Positions 45,681 to 54,566 of a stretch of DNA of 64,000 bases are shown here, in pieces. How positions within the stretch are numbered: position 1 is the stretch's first letter; each line of letters starts with the position of its first letter. The translations under genes and the position numbers were made by a program. Below the pieces are notes generated by a model. It was not told where the DNA came from and searched no databases. It was given only the letters and a program-made list of their open reading frames with translations. The DNA comes from an uncultured Halobacteriovorax sp. (lineage in GTDB: Bacteria; Bdellovibrionota; Bacteriovoracia; Bacteriovoracales; Bacteriovoracaceae). The DNA is taken from assembly GCA_913061265.1 (NCBI GenBank), contig CAJXVS010000005.1:62001-126000 (forward strand), written 5' to 3'.

Positions 45681-45681
45681 A

Positions 45682-45697
45682 GGCGAGAGTCCTCGCC
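45682..45697. terminator. Intergenic hairpin between convergent genes
   Basis: GGCGAG-AGTC-CTCGCC forms a 6-bp GC-rich stem immediately after the L,D-transpeptidase stop and before the stop of the convergent protease gene. There is no clear T-tract on either side, so it may be a weak bidirectional terminator or a 3'-end stabiliser. Confidence 0.4.
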
Positions 45698-45698
45698 A

Positions 45699-46808
45699 TT
45701 AATTAAAGACTTTCTTTAGTACAGAGTGCATAGCGGCTTTTGCCTCACTAAAAATCTCGACTATAGTAGCGCGCATTGTAGTAAGAGAGTCGCTACTATC
45801 AACGTTTAAATCTTGAGTCATACTGAGGCTTAAATCACTATTAACTGTAAGCCTAATTTGATCTGGATTTTGTCCCTGAAGACCATTAGCGGCCACTTCA
45901 TCATTAATAAACTGGTTGATGTCTACTTCCTGAGTTCCAATACTATGAACGGAGCAAGTTGCTTCTTCCTTAGTTGTTAGGCAGGCTGTGTTTACGGCCA
46001 CTCCCATATAAGTAAGAGGGGCATGTTTAAGGCCTAGTTGCTCTAACAATTCTGCAAGAACAGAGACCTCTATCTTTTGATGAATGACACCAATCATATT
46101 CCCATCCATATTAAAAAGACCGGAGCCTGAATTTCCACCGATGACATTACAGGCATCGCCTGAAAGAAGAGCATTTCCAGAGTTCTCATTTCCGCCAACT
46201 GAAAGAAGGCTTTTATGTGAGATGGTGCAGTCTTTTCTTTGAATAGTTCCAACCATTCCAAGTTCTGGGTGTGGGTTCATGGTAAAGGCGACAGTCTTTG
46301 TACCTTCAAAGAACTGATTAGTTATAATTTGAGTATCAAATCTTTGGTGGATTGAATTCTCTATTGATATGACCGCAAGGTCTGGTTGACCTTCTTGCAT
46401 AGGGAAGACTCTTATGACGCTTTTACACTTTATATCTTCTGAAGGAAGATTGTCAGTTCTTGGAAATTGAACCAGCATCTGTTTATCACAAGCATCACCT
46501 TCTTTTAAATTATCTGGAATACAATGAGAGTTTGTGATGATGAAGTTATTGTTAACTAAGGTGCCTGAACAAACAGCTAGTCCATAACCATCTTCTTGTT
46601 TGCTCCAGAAGGTAAGTTTGGCAACGTTAGTTGGGCAGCCGTTGGTTTGATCAGCGCAAAAGACGGAACTATCTAAGAGGGCAGCTTGAAGTTCTTCAAG
46701 GTTAGGAAAGACTTGTTTATTATCTACTGGTGTCCCGCCGCTCTTGCTTCCGCCGCAACTTGAAAGGATAAGGATCAATAATAAGAAAAAAGGGCTTAAA
46801 CGCTTCAC
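45699..46808 (-). CDS. Trypsin-like serine protease lipoprotein
   Basis: The 369-residue protein begins with GTG after GGAG and has a lipobox (ILSSC, Cys at about 18). The chymotrypsin-fold triad is present: H95 in TNSHC, D143 in PDLAVI and S227 in GGNSGSG. The protease domain ends near residue 270; the remaining 100 residues have no recognised fold. It should be an active lipid-anchored protease in the periplasm or on the surface. Specificity cannot be predicted. Confidence 0.86.
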   Translation of the reverse strand: MKRLSPFFLLLILILSSCGGSKSGGTPVDNKQVFPNLEELQAALLDSSVFCADQTNGCPTNVAKLTFWSKQEDGYGLAVCSGTLVNNNFIITNSHCIPDNLKEGDACDKQMLVQFPRTDNLPSEDIKCKSVIRVFPMQEGQPDLAVISIENSIHQRFDTQIITNQFFEGTKTVAFTMNPHPELGMVGTIQRKDCTISHKSLLSVGGNENSGNALLSGDACNVIGGNSGSGLFNMDGNMIGVIHQKIEVSVLAELLEQLGLKHAPLTYMGVAVNTACLTTKEEATCSVHSIGTQEVDINQFINDEVAANGLQGQNPDQIRLTVNSDLSLSMTQDLNVDSSDSLTTMRATIVEIFSEAKAAMHSVLKKVFN

Positions 46809-46901
46809 AGGCTCTCCAAAGTGATAAAAGCCTAGAATAGAGCAATAGGGGGAGTTACTCGATAAGAATGAAATATTTACTTAACTTTAGAGAGGCTAAA
46901 C

Positions 46902-46926
46902 GGCGAAAATGGAGAGTTATTTCGCC
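46902..46926 (-). terminator. Hairpin downstream of the mepA operon
   Basis: GGCGAAA (46902-46908) and TTTCGCC (46920-46926) form a 7-bp stem with an 11-base loop, 4 bases beyond the stop of the minus-strand gene. On that strand only GTTT follows, so it is a candidate terminator with a weak U-tract. Confidence 0.42.
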
Positions 46927-46930
46927 ATGA

Positions 46931-47470
46931 CTAATGCAAGAGAGGGGAATCGATGATTCTCTCAAAGCTCTTGGTACTGCCAGAGCTTTCTTGGTACTTT
47001 ACGATGAACTTAAACTTCCAGATATGAGTGTCTTTAGGAGCTTTCTCCATCATCTTTCTTATATTAAAGGTCTTAATAACAGCTAAGTCTTTCTTAAAAC
47101 TTAAGTCTTTCTTTCCTGAATAGTTTGGCTTCTTGTCCCAGGTTAATTTTGCGCTTTGAGCGTTATGGCCTTCATGTCCGTCTCCTCCAGGGAGCTTATC
47201 AGGGCCTAGGGCACGGTAAATTTCGACTTTAAAGACGATGAGGTCACTACAGTCTCCCGAGGTGGGAAAGTTGAGTGAGGCCTCCATAGGAGGGTCTGGT
47301 GTGAACTTCGTTACTTTGTCATAGATAATCTTATATTCTTTTGATTTAGGATTTCCTATTGGCTCTCCTTCCATATCTTCAAAGTAACTTTTATCAGTTA
47401 ATACTTTGCAGCTACTAGCAACAGCATTGAAGTTAAATAGAGTGAATAGAGTTATCAGTATCAATTTCAT
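46931..47470 (-). CDS. Exported protein of unknown function coupled to mepA
   Basis: ATG 47470 is chosen because it shares one base with the mepA stop (TAATG), the coupled arrangement common here; a TTG at 47482 would add four residues. The 179-residue product has a signal peptide (KLILITLFTLFNFNAVA) and a beta-rich mature domain with Cys near both the start and middle (SSCKVL, GDCSDL) and a His-rich GGDGHEGHN loop that could bind metal. No family is recognised. The context suggests a partner of the MepA endopeptidase. Confidence 0.65.
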   Translation of the reverse strand: MKLILITLFTLFNFNAVASSCKVLTDKSYFEDMEGEPIGNPKSKEYKIIYDKVTKFTPDPPMEASLNFPTSGDCSDLIVFKVEIYRALGPDKLPGGDGHEGHNAQSAKLTWDKKPNYSGKKDLSFKKDLAVIKTFNIRKMMEKAPKDTHIWKFKFIVKYQESSGSTKSFERIIDSPLLH

Positions 47471-48369
47471 TAATCGTTCCAACTAAAATGTATATGATCA
47501 TCATGACCAGTGCAATACTGGGTAATATTCTTGTTCAAACCCGTTTTAGCTTTGTAATAGGCATTAACTCTACTACGAAGAGTGGCATCGTTGACAAGGA
47601 TTGTTCTTACCTTCTTAGGGTCTACATCAATAAGCGCCTTTAGCATCTTAAAGGTATTATCTTGAGAGTAACATGAAGAATCTGTAACTCTACATTGAGT
47701 AGCTTCTCCATTTGGACCTAAAAGTCTTAGGTCAACGTCTCTTCCGTTTCTGTGGGATTGGTGAGGAGGGCTTTTTCCGCCGCCTTTTCTTGAGATATCT
47801 CCCACTCCCATGACTAGTTTTTGCTTTGCAAGAAGTTTCCCTGCAGCCCTTAAACGCCAAACAGTTCTTTCAGTTCCGTAGACAACTTTGTCTCCATCTT
47901 TATATCTGTAGTAACCGTACTTAGCGGCGTCATCAGTTCCTCTATTGGCATCAGGAAGTTGAGTGTTTACGCTTCCTCCTGCTGTTGGGGGATCGCCCAC
48001 TTCCGAATCAAGATAAGCACGCTGCTCTTCTGTCATCTTTGAATCAAGTTCTGGTCCAAGATCTACTTCGCCTGCGGCGCCGCCACAAGTGAGGCCTTCA
48101 GTCGGTCCGCCCATAAGGCTGTTTAACCTTGTGGAGAAGTCAGAACCGTTAGTCGAGAAGGTAGGCGAGCTGTTATAACTATTTAAGCGAGAGACATAAG
48201 CGCTATCGGCCGTCTTACTTTGGCCATAAAGACTTGGAGTATCAGTGGTTAAGCTTTGATCCTCACAAGCAAAGAATGTAAATGGCATTGCCATGACTAG
48301 GCATAGTTTCTTAAAGTCTCTCACAATCCAATTATCGGATAAACTTGAGTATTCCCTTAGTATTTTCAT
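47470..48369 (-). CDS. mepA: MepA-like murein endopeptidase (M74), exported
   Basis: MepA enzymes are zinc LAS peptidases that cut D-Ala-mDAP and related peptidoglycan crosslinks. The 299-residue protein keeps the family motifs: SHRNGRDVDL (H206 and D213 as zinc ligands) and GHDDHIHFSW (H292 and H294). The N-terminus is unclear: with ATG 48369 the hydrophobic stretch starts late; an internal GTG (codon 16) would give a short signal ending in FFAC, a poor lipobox. A Ser/Gly-rich linker (about 40-140) precedes the catalytic domain. It is first in a two-gene operon. Confidence 0.88.
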   Translation of the reverse strand: MKILREYSSLSDNWIVRDFKKLCLVMAMPFTFFACEDQSLTTDTPSLYGQSKTADSAYVSRLNSYNSSPTFSTNGSDFSTRLNSLMGGPTEGLTCGGAAGEVDLGPELDSKMTEEQRAYLDSEVGDPPTAGGSVNTQLPDANRGTDDAAKYGYYRYKDGDKVVYGTERTVWRLRAAGKLLAKQKLVMGVGDISRKGGGKSPPHQSHRNGRDVDLRLLGPNGEATQCRVTDSSCYSQDNTFKMLKALIDVDPKKVRTILVNDATLRSRVNAYYKAKTGLNKNITQYCTGHDDHIHFSWND

Positions 48370-48442
48370 GATTATGGTAAGTTAGCTCTAAAAAAAGGTA
48401 AATTTCCTGGCAATAAAAATGGGCGGATTCTCAGAATTTTGT

Positions 48443-49639
48443 TTAGCGGCTCGCTTCTAACATGATATTTCTGGGACTTAGAGACCTGTCAAAGACCTCT
48501 GAGATTTTCACTTTTAGGCCTTGTTCTTCAAGGTATATGGCGCGGTCGAGGATGATATAGAGTTCAATAAGTCTTCCTAGAAGGAGTCTTATAACGTCGG
48601 CGTTAAAGTTATCCTTGAAGAGTGCATTGGTTCTTTCATGAGCATAGAAATCTTCTAGGTCTAAGGCGGGGATATCTTTCAGTTCAGAATAGGCATCAAT
48701 GCTTTTGGCATAAACAGAAAAGGCGGCTTGATAGAGTTTTGGGGCGGTATTTCCTAGGGGCATGAATGGTTTTTTAAAGCGATCAAACATAAAGTAATGC
48801 AAGCTATAGCGGTGGCGCTTAAAGTTTTTTCTTTTAATTATATCTTCAGCAGTAATTTTTTTAGCAGAACGCGAAGCTAAATGCAGAGCATTTGTCGTCA
48901 GCTCTAATTTATTCGTAAGAGACTCCTGGCTTAAGTAAAGACCATCAATGATCTTATGATAACAACAGCCGAATAAGATCAACTCATGAGGGTTCTTTTT
49001 GAATGCTCGAAGGATATGAGTGCTTAGGTCCCCACAGCTATGAAGGCCAACTAAGAGTTTCTCTGAACTTTCATGAAGATCACTTGATGAATCAACATTT
49101 AGATTTTGAAACACTACTTGGGTATCTTTAAGACTTTCCATTCTTTGTAATTTAAGCCTGCCTTTTTCAAGGAGAGTTAAATCCTGATCAATGCATACAG
49201 ACCTTTTCTTAGTTCCGTGCACGGCCATTAAACTGGTATGACCAATGCCTCCGCCTATATCTACGATGAGGTTACTTGAAGATTCATTTAATTTGCTTTT
49301 TAGGAGGCTTAGTTCATGGATTTTCTTTTTATTTAATCCATTTGTGATCTCTTTTGGGAGCGCAGTGCTTGTAAAATTCGCCAGAGGAATTGTTGAGAGA
49401 AGCCTAATTGTTTTAAGGTATGCTTTGAATTCTTGATTCAGAACCAAATCTTCATGGGGGCCTGATTCAAGTTTTGAGAGTTTTTCATCATCCCAGGAAC
49501 GCATCTCTAAAAGCCACTCTTGCATGAATCCTGGGTAGGAAGTAGGGTATTTTTTTAAGAACTCAAGAGAATGAACTTCTTGATATTGGCTTAAGAAGGT
49601 TTTTATCTCTATAAACCTAGTCTTTAAGTCAAAGCTCAT
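48443..49639 (-). CDS. METTL25/RRNAD1-like methyltransferase
   Basis: The 398-residue protein has a SAM-binding Rossmann motif I, IVDIGGGIGHTSL (about 125-137), an acidic end of beta 2 (CIDQD), and the motifs LVGLHSCGDLSTHILRAF (about 195-212) and LFGCCYHKI (about 218-226). The HxCGDL and GCCY pair is characteristic of the METTL25/RRNAD1 family, best known in eukaryotes. The substrate is unknown. Its ATG overlaps the stop of a radical SAM gene by 4 bases, so the two enzymes probably act together. Confidence 0.75.
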   Translation of the reverse strand: MSFDLKTRFIEIKTFLSQYQEVHSLEFLKKYPTSYPGFMQEWLLEMRSWDDEKLSKLESGPHEDLVLNQEFKAYLKTIRLLSTIPLANFTSTALPKEITNGLNKKKIHELSLLKSKLNESSSNLIVDIGGGIGHTSLMAVHGTKKRSVCIDQDLTLLEKGRLKLQRMESLKDTQVVFQNLNVDSSSDLHESSEKLLVGLHSCGDLSTHILRAFKKNPHELILFGCCYHKIIDGLYLSQESLTNKLELTTNALHLASRSAKKITAEDIIKRKNFKRHRYSLHYFMFDRFKKPFMPLGNTAPKLYQAAFSVYAKSIDAYSELKDIPALDLEDFYAHERTNALFKDNFNADVIRLLLGRLIELYIILDRAIYLEEQGLKVKISEVFDRSLSPRNIMLEASR

Positions 49640-50493
49640 TTTTTAAACCTATTAATATAGCTGCATTTTTGACAGAGCTCCTCACAGAGCTTGTTGTTCT
49701 GAAACCCCTCTCTCATCTTAACAGCGCGCTCAGAATCTAGGATTGTTGAAAGGGGTGTCTTGTGTGAGTTACCTAAATTAATGATGGCCTCCTTATCAAG
49801 ACAGCAAGGGGAGACATCTCCATTAGAGTGAATCGCCACATGTTTTAAAAGGCCATGGCACCTACCAGCCTCACCTTGCACAGGTAGGTCTAGGGAAGGC
49901 CATTCAAATCTAGAATCAAAATGTAAGTAGAGTCTATTCCATATTCTTTTAGACTTAATGGCCCCAACTTCAATATTTCTATTAATGTTGATGCTAAGGT
50001 ATTTTTCTATGTACTGATAGATCTCCTCGTTATCTGAATCTTGAGATTCTTGATTCCAGAGTCTGAAGTTCAAATAAAGCTCTTCACGTATAACTGAAGC
50101 TTCTTTGGCAAACCTGAGAAGAGGAAGAAGATAGCTATCAAGAGGTCTATTTGGAAAATTATCTTTGAAGGCCTGTAGAGAGAAGTTGATCTGTCTTATG
50201 ATCTTAGTATCTAGGAGAAGGTCTTTATATTTTTCTAGAAGAAGACCATTAGTTGTGAGCTGCACTAAAGTTTTATGCTTCTCACAAAGCTTTAAGATCT
50301 CTTTAAATTGGGGATGGGCCAAGGGCTCTCCCATGAGATGTAAGCAAACTTCTTTTGTTAATGGGTTAGCTTGTATAAGAATATTCTCAAATTCTTCTAA
50401 GCTCATGATCTTCTTGTCCATCTCTACTACAGGACAGAAACTGCACTGAACATTGCAAAGGTTTGAAATTTCAATATAGATTCGATCCAGCAA
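49636..50493 (-). CDS. Radical SAM protein with SPASM-like C-terminal cysteines
   Basis: The 285-residue enzyme has the radical SAM cluster motif CNVQCSFC (residues 13-20), a GEP motif in LMGEPLAHP and a C-terminal Cys set (GRCHG, SPCCLD, CEELCQKC) like a SPASM or twitch domain that binds an auxiliary Fe-S cluster. Such proteins often modify peptides or cofactors. It begins with TTG, supported by AAGGAG 5 bases upstream. It is first in a two-gene operon with a METTL25-like methyltransferase. No small precursor-peptide gene is visible next to it. Confidence 0.85.
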   Translation of the reverse strand: MLDRIYIEISNLCNVQCSFCPVVEMDKKIMSLEEFENILIQANPLTKEVCLHLMGEPLAHPQFKEILKLCEKHKTLVQLTTNGLLLEKYKDLLLDTKIIRQINFSLQAFKDNFPNRPLDSYLLPLLRFAKEASVIREELYLNFRLWNQESQDSDNEEIYQYIEKYLSININRNIEVGAIKSKRIWNRLYLHFDSRFEWPSLDLPVQGEAGRCHGLLKHVAIHSNGDVSPCCLDKEAIINLGNSHKTPLSTILDSERAVKMREGFQNNKLCEELCQKCSYINRFKK

Positions 50494-50609
50494 AAGAGCT
50501 CCTTCAATGCCTCTTATAGCTCAGGGCATAGTCTCAGTAAACTGCTAGTCTTTGCTTTGCGTCGTCTAACCTAAATTGAACATATCTCAATGTTAAAAGC
50601 TACATTACT

Positions 50610-52151
50610 ATGTTATACAAGAGCATTATTAGCCCCTGTGAGTTTATGAAAAACGCTATCATCAAAACTATTTTAGTCTTCCTCATCCTGAGCTCGTTCT
50701 CTGCTTTATTTATTAGTAAAGGTTTTGAAAGAGATTTAGTCGGTATAAAAGAGCAGGCCCTTGATATCTCGGCTTTGCAATCAGAGAAAATTGAAATTTA
50801 CTTAAAAGATATTTTTATAAAGATAGGTTTATGGCAAAAATACTTTGAAAGTTGGCCACAGTTCTCAGAGACTGAATATAGAACCTATGCAAGATACTTT
50901 ACTTTATTGGCCCCCACGGTTCAAGCCTTCAATTATGTAGATTCTAATAGTTATGTCCTTCATACATATCCGGCTAAAATTAATTTAAAGGCGCATGGTC
51001 AAAATCTCAAAGAGCATCCAGACAAAGAGATTCGAAAACTTTTCCTAGAAGGCATAGGTAAGCGTAATATCGTTTTTTCTCCGCCAGTTGATATATTACA
51101 AGGAGGAAAGGCCATCGTCTTTTACGCTCCTGTTAATTTTAAAAATGGAGACTATGGCTGGCAAAATATTGTCATTAGGATTGATAAACTCTTATCGTCT
51201 TTTTTAACTTCTGATGCGAAAAGATACTCAAGTATTTCAATTATAGATAAGTCTACTAAACGTTATTTTCATAAAGGTTTCGAGTCTACGGTTGAGGATA
51301 ATATTGTAAGGACTGAACTGGCCTTTGAGGGAAGGGTGCTACTCTTTGAGTCTGATATAAGTTCTTTTAAAAACCGGCTTATTCAAAAATACACTGATTT
51401 TTTATTGTATATAGTCTTTATTATCTTTTTGTTATGCCTCTCGCTTTATTTTTACTTTAGAAAGATAGATGAAGTTCAAAGTTCTCTTGTAAACGCTAAG
51501 AGTGAAAAAAACCTATTAAGGATTATGTTTCATGACCTCTCAAATCCTCTAGCAGTGGTTCAGCTTTATGCTTATGACCTTTCCGAGAAAAACCCAGAAG
51601 AGGCCTCTTTAACTAAAATGCTGAAAAGAATTAAGCAGATGATTGAGATCATCTCTTCAATCCGGCATTTGGATTATCTTAGTAGAGATGTATCAGACAT
51701 GGAGAAAAAGAGGATCAACTTTAAGGAACTTTTGGAGGATCTTCTTCAAATTAATCAAGACCTTATCTTAAGGAAAAGGTTAAAGATTGAGGTTAAAAAT
51801 CAAAAAAACTTAGAGCTTATGTTGAGGATTCCTTATGAATTGTTAAAAAATGAGATCATCAATAACCTTTTAGGTAACGCTATTAAGTTCTCTAAAGATG
51901 ATACAACTATCTATATAGAAGTCTTAGAAGATAAACTTATAATAACCAATAGCAGTATTCCTATTAGCCCTGATGTCCTTGAAGATTTAAACATGATTAG
52001 ACCGACAGAGAGCCGTAGAGTAAATCATTCTACCAAAGGCCATGGACTTGGTTTTTTTATCGCAAAGATCCTTTCTAAGAAGTTCAATCTAGCCCTTAGT
52101 ATTGAGCAGGATAAAGAAAAGGGTGAAGTCTATACAGTCCTTAATTATTAA
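50610..52151 (+). CDS. Membrane sensor histidine kinase
   Basis: The 513-residue protein has an N-terminal membrane helix (about 15-36), a periplasmic sensor of about 220 residues resembling CHASE/Cache-type domains (FNYVDSNSYVLHTYPAK, NIVFSPPVDILQGGKAIVFYAPV), a second membrane helix (about 265-288), a HisKA domain with H308 in FHDLSNPL and a HATPase domain with an intact N-box (NEIINNLLGNAIKFS) and G2 (GHGLGFFIAK). The G1 box reads TNSSIPI and lacks the usual Asp. ATG 50646 is an alternative start. No response regulator is adjacent. Confidence 0.82.
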   Translation: MLYKSIISPCEFMKNAIIKTILVFLILSSFSALFISKGFERDLVGIKEQALDISALQSEKIEIYLKDIFIKIGLWQKYFESWPQFSETEYRTYARYFTLLAPTVQAFNYVDSNSYVLHTYPAKINLKAHGQNLKEHPDKEIRKLFLEGIGKRNIVFSPPVDILQGGKAIVFYAPVNFKNGDYGWQNIVIRIDKLLSSFLTSDAKRYSSISIIDKSTKRYFHKGFESTVEDNIVRTELAFEGRVLLFESDISSFKNRLIQKYTDFLLYIVFIIFLLCLSLYFYFRKIDEVQSSLVNAKSEKNLLRIMFHDLSNPLAVVQLYAYDLSEKNPEEASLTKMLKRIKQMIEIISSIRHLDYLSRDVSDMEKKRINFKELLEDLLQINQDLILRKRLKIEVKNQKNLELMLRIPYELLKNEIINNLLGNAIKFSKDDTTIYIEVLEDKLIITNSSIPISPDVLEDLNMIRPTESRRVNHSTKGHGLGFFIAKILSKKFNLALSIEQDKEKGEVYTVLNY

Positions 52152-52247
52152 CGCGATGAGTTGTTTTTGGGTAATCATTACAGCCCCCCTAGGCAAAGCC
52201 TCCTGCAAGTCATAGTTTTTGTTTAATTTCTAATTTAGCGAGGATCT

Positions 52248-53105
52248 ATGAAAAACTTAAACTTAGTTATCTTTACGACAGCTGTCTTATTATCCGGGGG
52301 CCTAAGAGCTGCTAGTTCAACTTCTACGAACCATGGCGAAGGGCTTCCTTCTGTTGTTGGTGAAAAGGCATTTGCTACTCAGTACAGAGAAGATTTTATG
52401 AGTAAGCACGGTATTACTAGTTATGAAAAATACGGAATTACTCATTTTCAAAATAATAAGATTGGTCTTGGTTTAGTTAAATCTGCCAATAGAAAGGAAA
52501 ATGTTTTTAAGCATATTCTTAGTAAGACTTCTAAAACAAAGATGAAGTGGAATAGTGGAAAACAACTTATTGAAAGATTAGAAGAATATAGTGATTCAGT
52601 TACTTGTATACCTAAGGTTGTCTCAGCATCACATGGTTGGGCCTCACGTAAAGGTGGAGGGGATTGGCATGGTCTCTCAGGAAGAACAAGAAATAATGGT
52701 TTCTATGCTTCTGAAGAATCTAGGCCAAAGAAATGGGGAGCTAGCAGAACCTCTGAAGACCTCGCCTCTGAAGTTAAAAAAGGCAATATAAAGTTTTGTA
52801 ATAAATGTATTATCCAATTCTATGCCTGCAATGTTTCAACTAAATTTGCAAAGTCAGTAGCTAAGGCCTCAGGCTGTCAGGTTGTTCTTGCAACAGGCAA
52901 AGCATCACCCCTCTATAGAAGTTCAGAAACTCAGTTAGACGTTGATCAAATGTATAATGGTCATCAGTACTGGCAAAGTGGAGCGGCCTTTTGGGACGAT
53001 CGTGGTGTCTCATCTTGGTATAGAGTTACTCCAAAGAAGACTCCTTATGGGGAGATCATCGAATTCGTTGAAGAGAACCTTGGTGATACTTACTTAGCTC
53101 TTTAA
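52248..53105 (+). CDS. Secreted caspase-like (clan CD) cysteine peptidase candidate
   Basis: The 285-residue product has a signal peptide ending near LRAAS. The mature protein has a His in SASHGW (H129) and a Cys in QFYACN (C194) after a hydrophobic strand, followed by a second strand motif GCQVVLATG. This H(G) then strand-AC(N) order is the hallmark of clan CD peptidases and of the related DUF4347-type domains; overall similarity to known families is weak. It could be an active secreted endopeptidase. AGCGAGGA precedes the ATG. A terminator follows directly. Confidence 0.5.
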   Translation: MKNLNLVIFTTAVLLSGGLRAASSTSTNHGEGLPSVVGEKAFATQYREDFMSKHGITSYEKYGITHFQNNKIGLGLVKSANRKENVFKHILSKTSKTKMKWNSGKQLIERLEEYSDSVTCIPKVVSASHGWASRKGGGDWHGLSGRTRNNGFYASEESRPKKWGASRTSEDLASEVKKGNIKFCNKCIIQFYACNVSTKFAKSVAKASGCQVVLATGKASPLYRSSETQLDVDQMYNGHQYWQSGAAFWDDRGVSSWYRVTPKKTPYGEIIEFVEENLGDTYLAL

Positions 53106-53115
53106 AGATAACCTA

Positions 53116-53151
53116 CGCCAATACTCGGGTTAGTTAATGTATTGGCGTTTT
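53116..53151 (+). terminator. Rho-independent terminator
   Basis: CGCCAATAC (53116-53124) and GTATTGGCG (53139-53147) form a perfect 9-bp stem with a 14-base loop followed by TTTTA. It lies 10 bases after the caspase-like gene. Confidence 0.8.
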
Positions 53152-53168
53152 ATCACCGATTAGAATTG

Positions 53169-54566
53169 GTGAGAAAACTAAAGAATAGAACCCTACTTAT
53201 TATCAGTCTGCTTCTTCTAGGCAATGCCTTCGCCGCAGATCCACCACCACCAATATTGACGAGTTCAAGCTTGAAGGCCGTAGGCTCAATTAAAGATGTT
53301 CCTTCAGGGACTTATCTCCGCCTGGTCAATTTCAAGAAGAATTATGATGGATGGTTTCACGAGGTTAAACTCGTTGATGAAAACAATAAACAAATCAAGG
53401 ATGGAACCTTAAAGATCTCTCAGGAGTACCTTAATAAGGACCTTAAAAATAAGATCACAAACAACCTCCAGTTTATAGATGAGTTATCTCAAAAGACTAT
53501 TACAGGGTATCCTGATCAGCAGTATATAATTGTCAGTTCTGTAAATAAAGGCTGGAGGACTTACTCCATTCAGTTTGTTGATGATGACGGTGCTTTGGTT
53601 GATCATAAAGGAATTCCTGTCAGTGGACCTAGAACCTATAAAATCTCCCAGAAGTACATTGATTCAGACCGCTTAAAATCGCAGGTGGTAGCCCTTGGGA
53701 CTATCCAAAAAGAGGCGACAAGGTTAAAGGCGCTTAAAGATGACTGCCTTAAGGCGACAGCGCCTAAAACGAGTGTAAGGCCAAAGCTAAGACCTAAGAA
53801 CTTAGTTAAGATAGCGGCGCCTTCTGGAAGTTCTTATAAATACCTTACTGATCAGAGAACAAGTTTAAGAGCCGGTGGTAACAGGTCTTGCATGAATAAA
53901 AAAGAAAAGATCCAGCGTGAGTTTCTTAAGAAGCATCCCTATGGAAAGCTTTCCCTAGATGGAAGGGCAAATAAAATACGATCAGAAGCAAAGTTGGTTC
54001 TAGATGGAATAAAAAAAGCATCTGGTACTAAGGACTCTAAAAATAGAAGCCGTTATAAGAACTTTGTAAATGGTCATTATATAGACCCAATTGTTACGCC
54101 TGCCGTGATTTCTTGCTTGGCCTATCAAGAGACAAAAGGGAACCTTAATCCTTACGCAGTTAACTACACTCTTTGTAATAAAAAAATGGCCAGCACGGCA
54201 CATGGTCTCGGTCAGATCACGAGGTCTACAATGAATGGATTGAGTGGAAATCCTGATGGTGATATGATGCCGTTAAATTCGCCATTTTCTTCAAAGTATA
54301 AAGGAAAATCAGTCAGAGAAATTCACTCTCAGATGAGCGGGGATGTTGGCATGCAGTTTGAGATTCTTGTTAGGATATTAAGCAGTAATGCTAAGCATAT
54401 ACGCTGGAAGAATAAATCTCTCTCTGAAGCAGAAATTCTCAAAAGGGCCATCATCCAATATGATAGAGATAGTCAAAGTAAGTATATTAAAAACGTTGTT
54501 GATAATTGTATTCCATGTTTTAAAAAAGGTGGATCGGGTAGCTCATGTTACAAAACTGTAAAATAA
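53169..54566 (+). CDS. Exported lytic-transglycosylase-like (SLT) protein
   Basis: GTG 53169 is chosen because the upstream TTG at 53142 lies inside a terminator stem; the product then has a good signal peptide (RKLKNRTLLIISLLLLGNAFA). Residues about 20-195 contain two similar beta-rich repeats (YLRLVNFKKNYDGWFHEVKLVD and YIIVSSVNKGWRTYSIQFVD, each followed by ISQ-Y). The C-terminal half is SLT-like: catalytic Glu E321 in AYQETKGNLNP, AHGLGQITRSTM and QYDRDSQSKY. It should cleave peptidoglycan glycan strands. The next gene overlaps its end by 22 bases. Confidence 0.72.
   Translation: MRKLKNRTLLIISLLLLGNAFAADPPPPILTSSSLKAVGSIKDVPSGTYLRLVNFKKNYDGWFHEVKLVDENNKQIKDGTLKISQEYLNKDLKNKITNNLQFIDELSQKTITGYPDQQYIIVSSVNKGWRTYSIQFVDDDGALVDHKGIPVSGPRTYKISQKYIDSDRLKSQVVALGTIQKEATRLKALKDDCLKATAPKTSVRPKLRPKNLVKIAAPSGSSYKYLTDQRTSLRAGGNRSCMNKKEKIQREFLKKHPYGKLSLDGRANKIRSEAKLVLDGIKKASGTKDSKNRSRYKNFVNGHYIDPIVTPAVISCLAYQETKGNLNPYAVNYTLCNKKMASTAHGLGQITRSTMNGLSGNPDGDMMPLNSPFSSKYKGKSVREIHSQMSGDVGMQFEILVRILSSNAKHIRWKNKSLSEAEILKRAIIQYDRDSQSKYIKNVVDNCIPCFKKGGSGSSCYKTVK

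Noticed and set aside
52190-52210. GCAAAGCCTCCTGC resembles the core of c-di-GMP-I riboswitches, upstream of the caspase-like gene
   Set aside because: The P2 stem with its GNRA loop and the downstream P3 receptor are not present on either side, so only a 14-base resemblance remains.
53142-53168. TTG start for the transglycosylase-like protein
   Set aside because: It lies within the stem of a rho-independent terminator; the GTG at 53169 gives a normal signal peptide.
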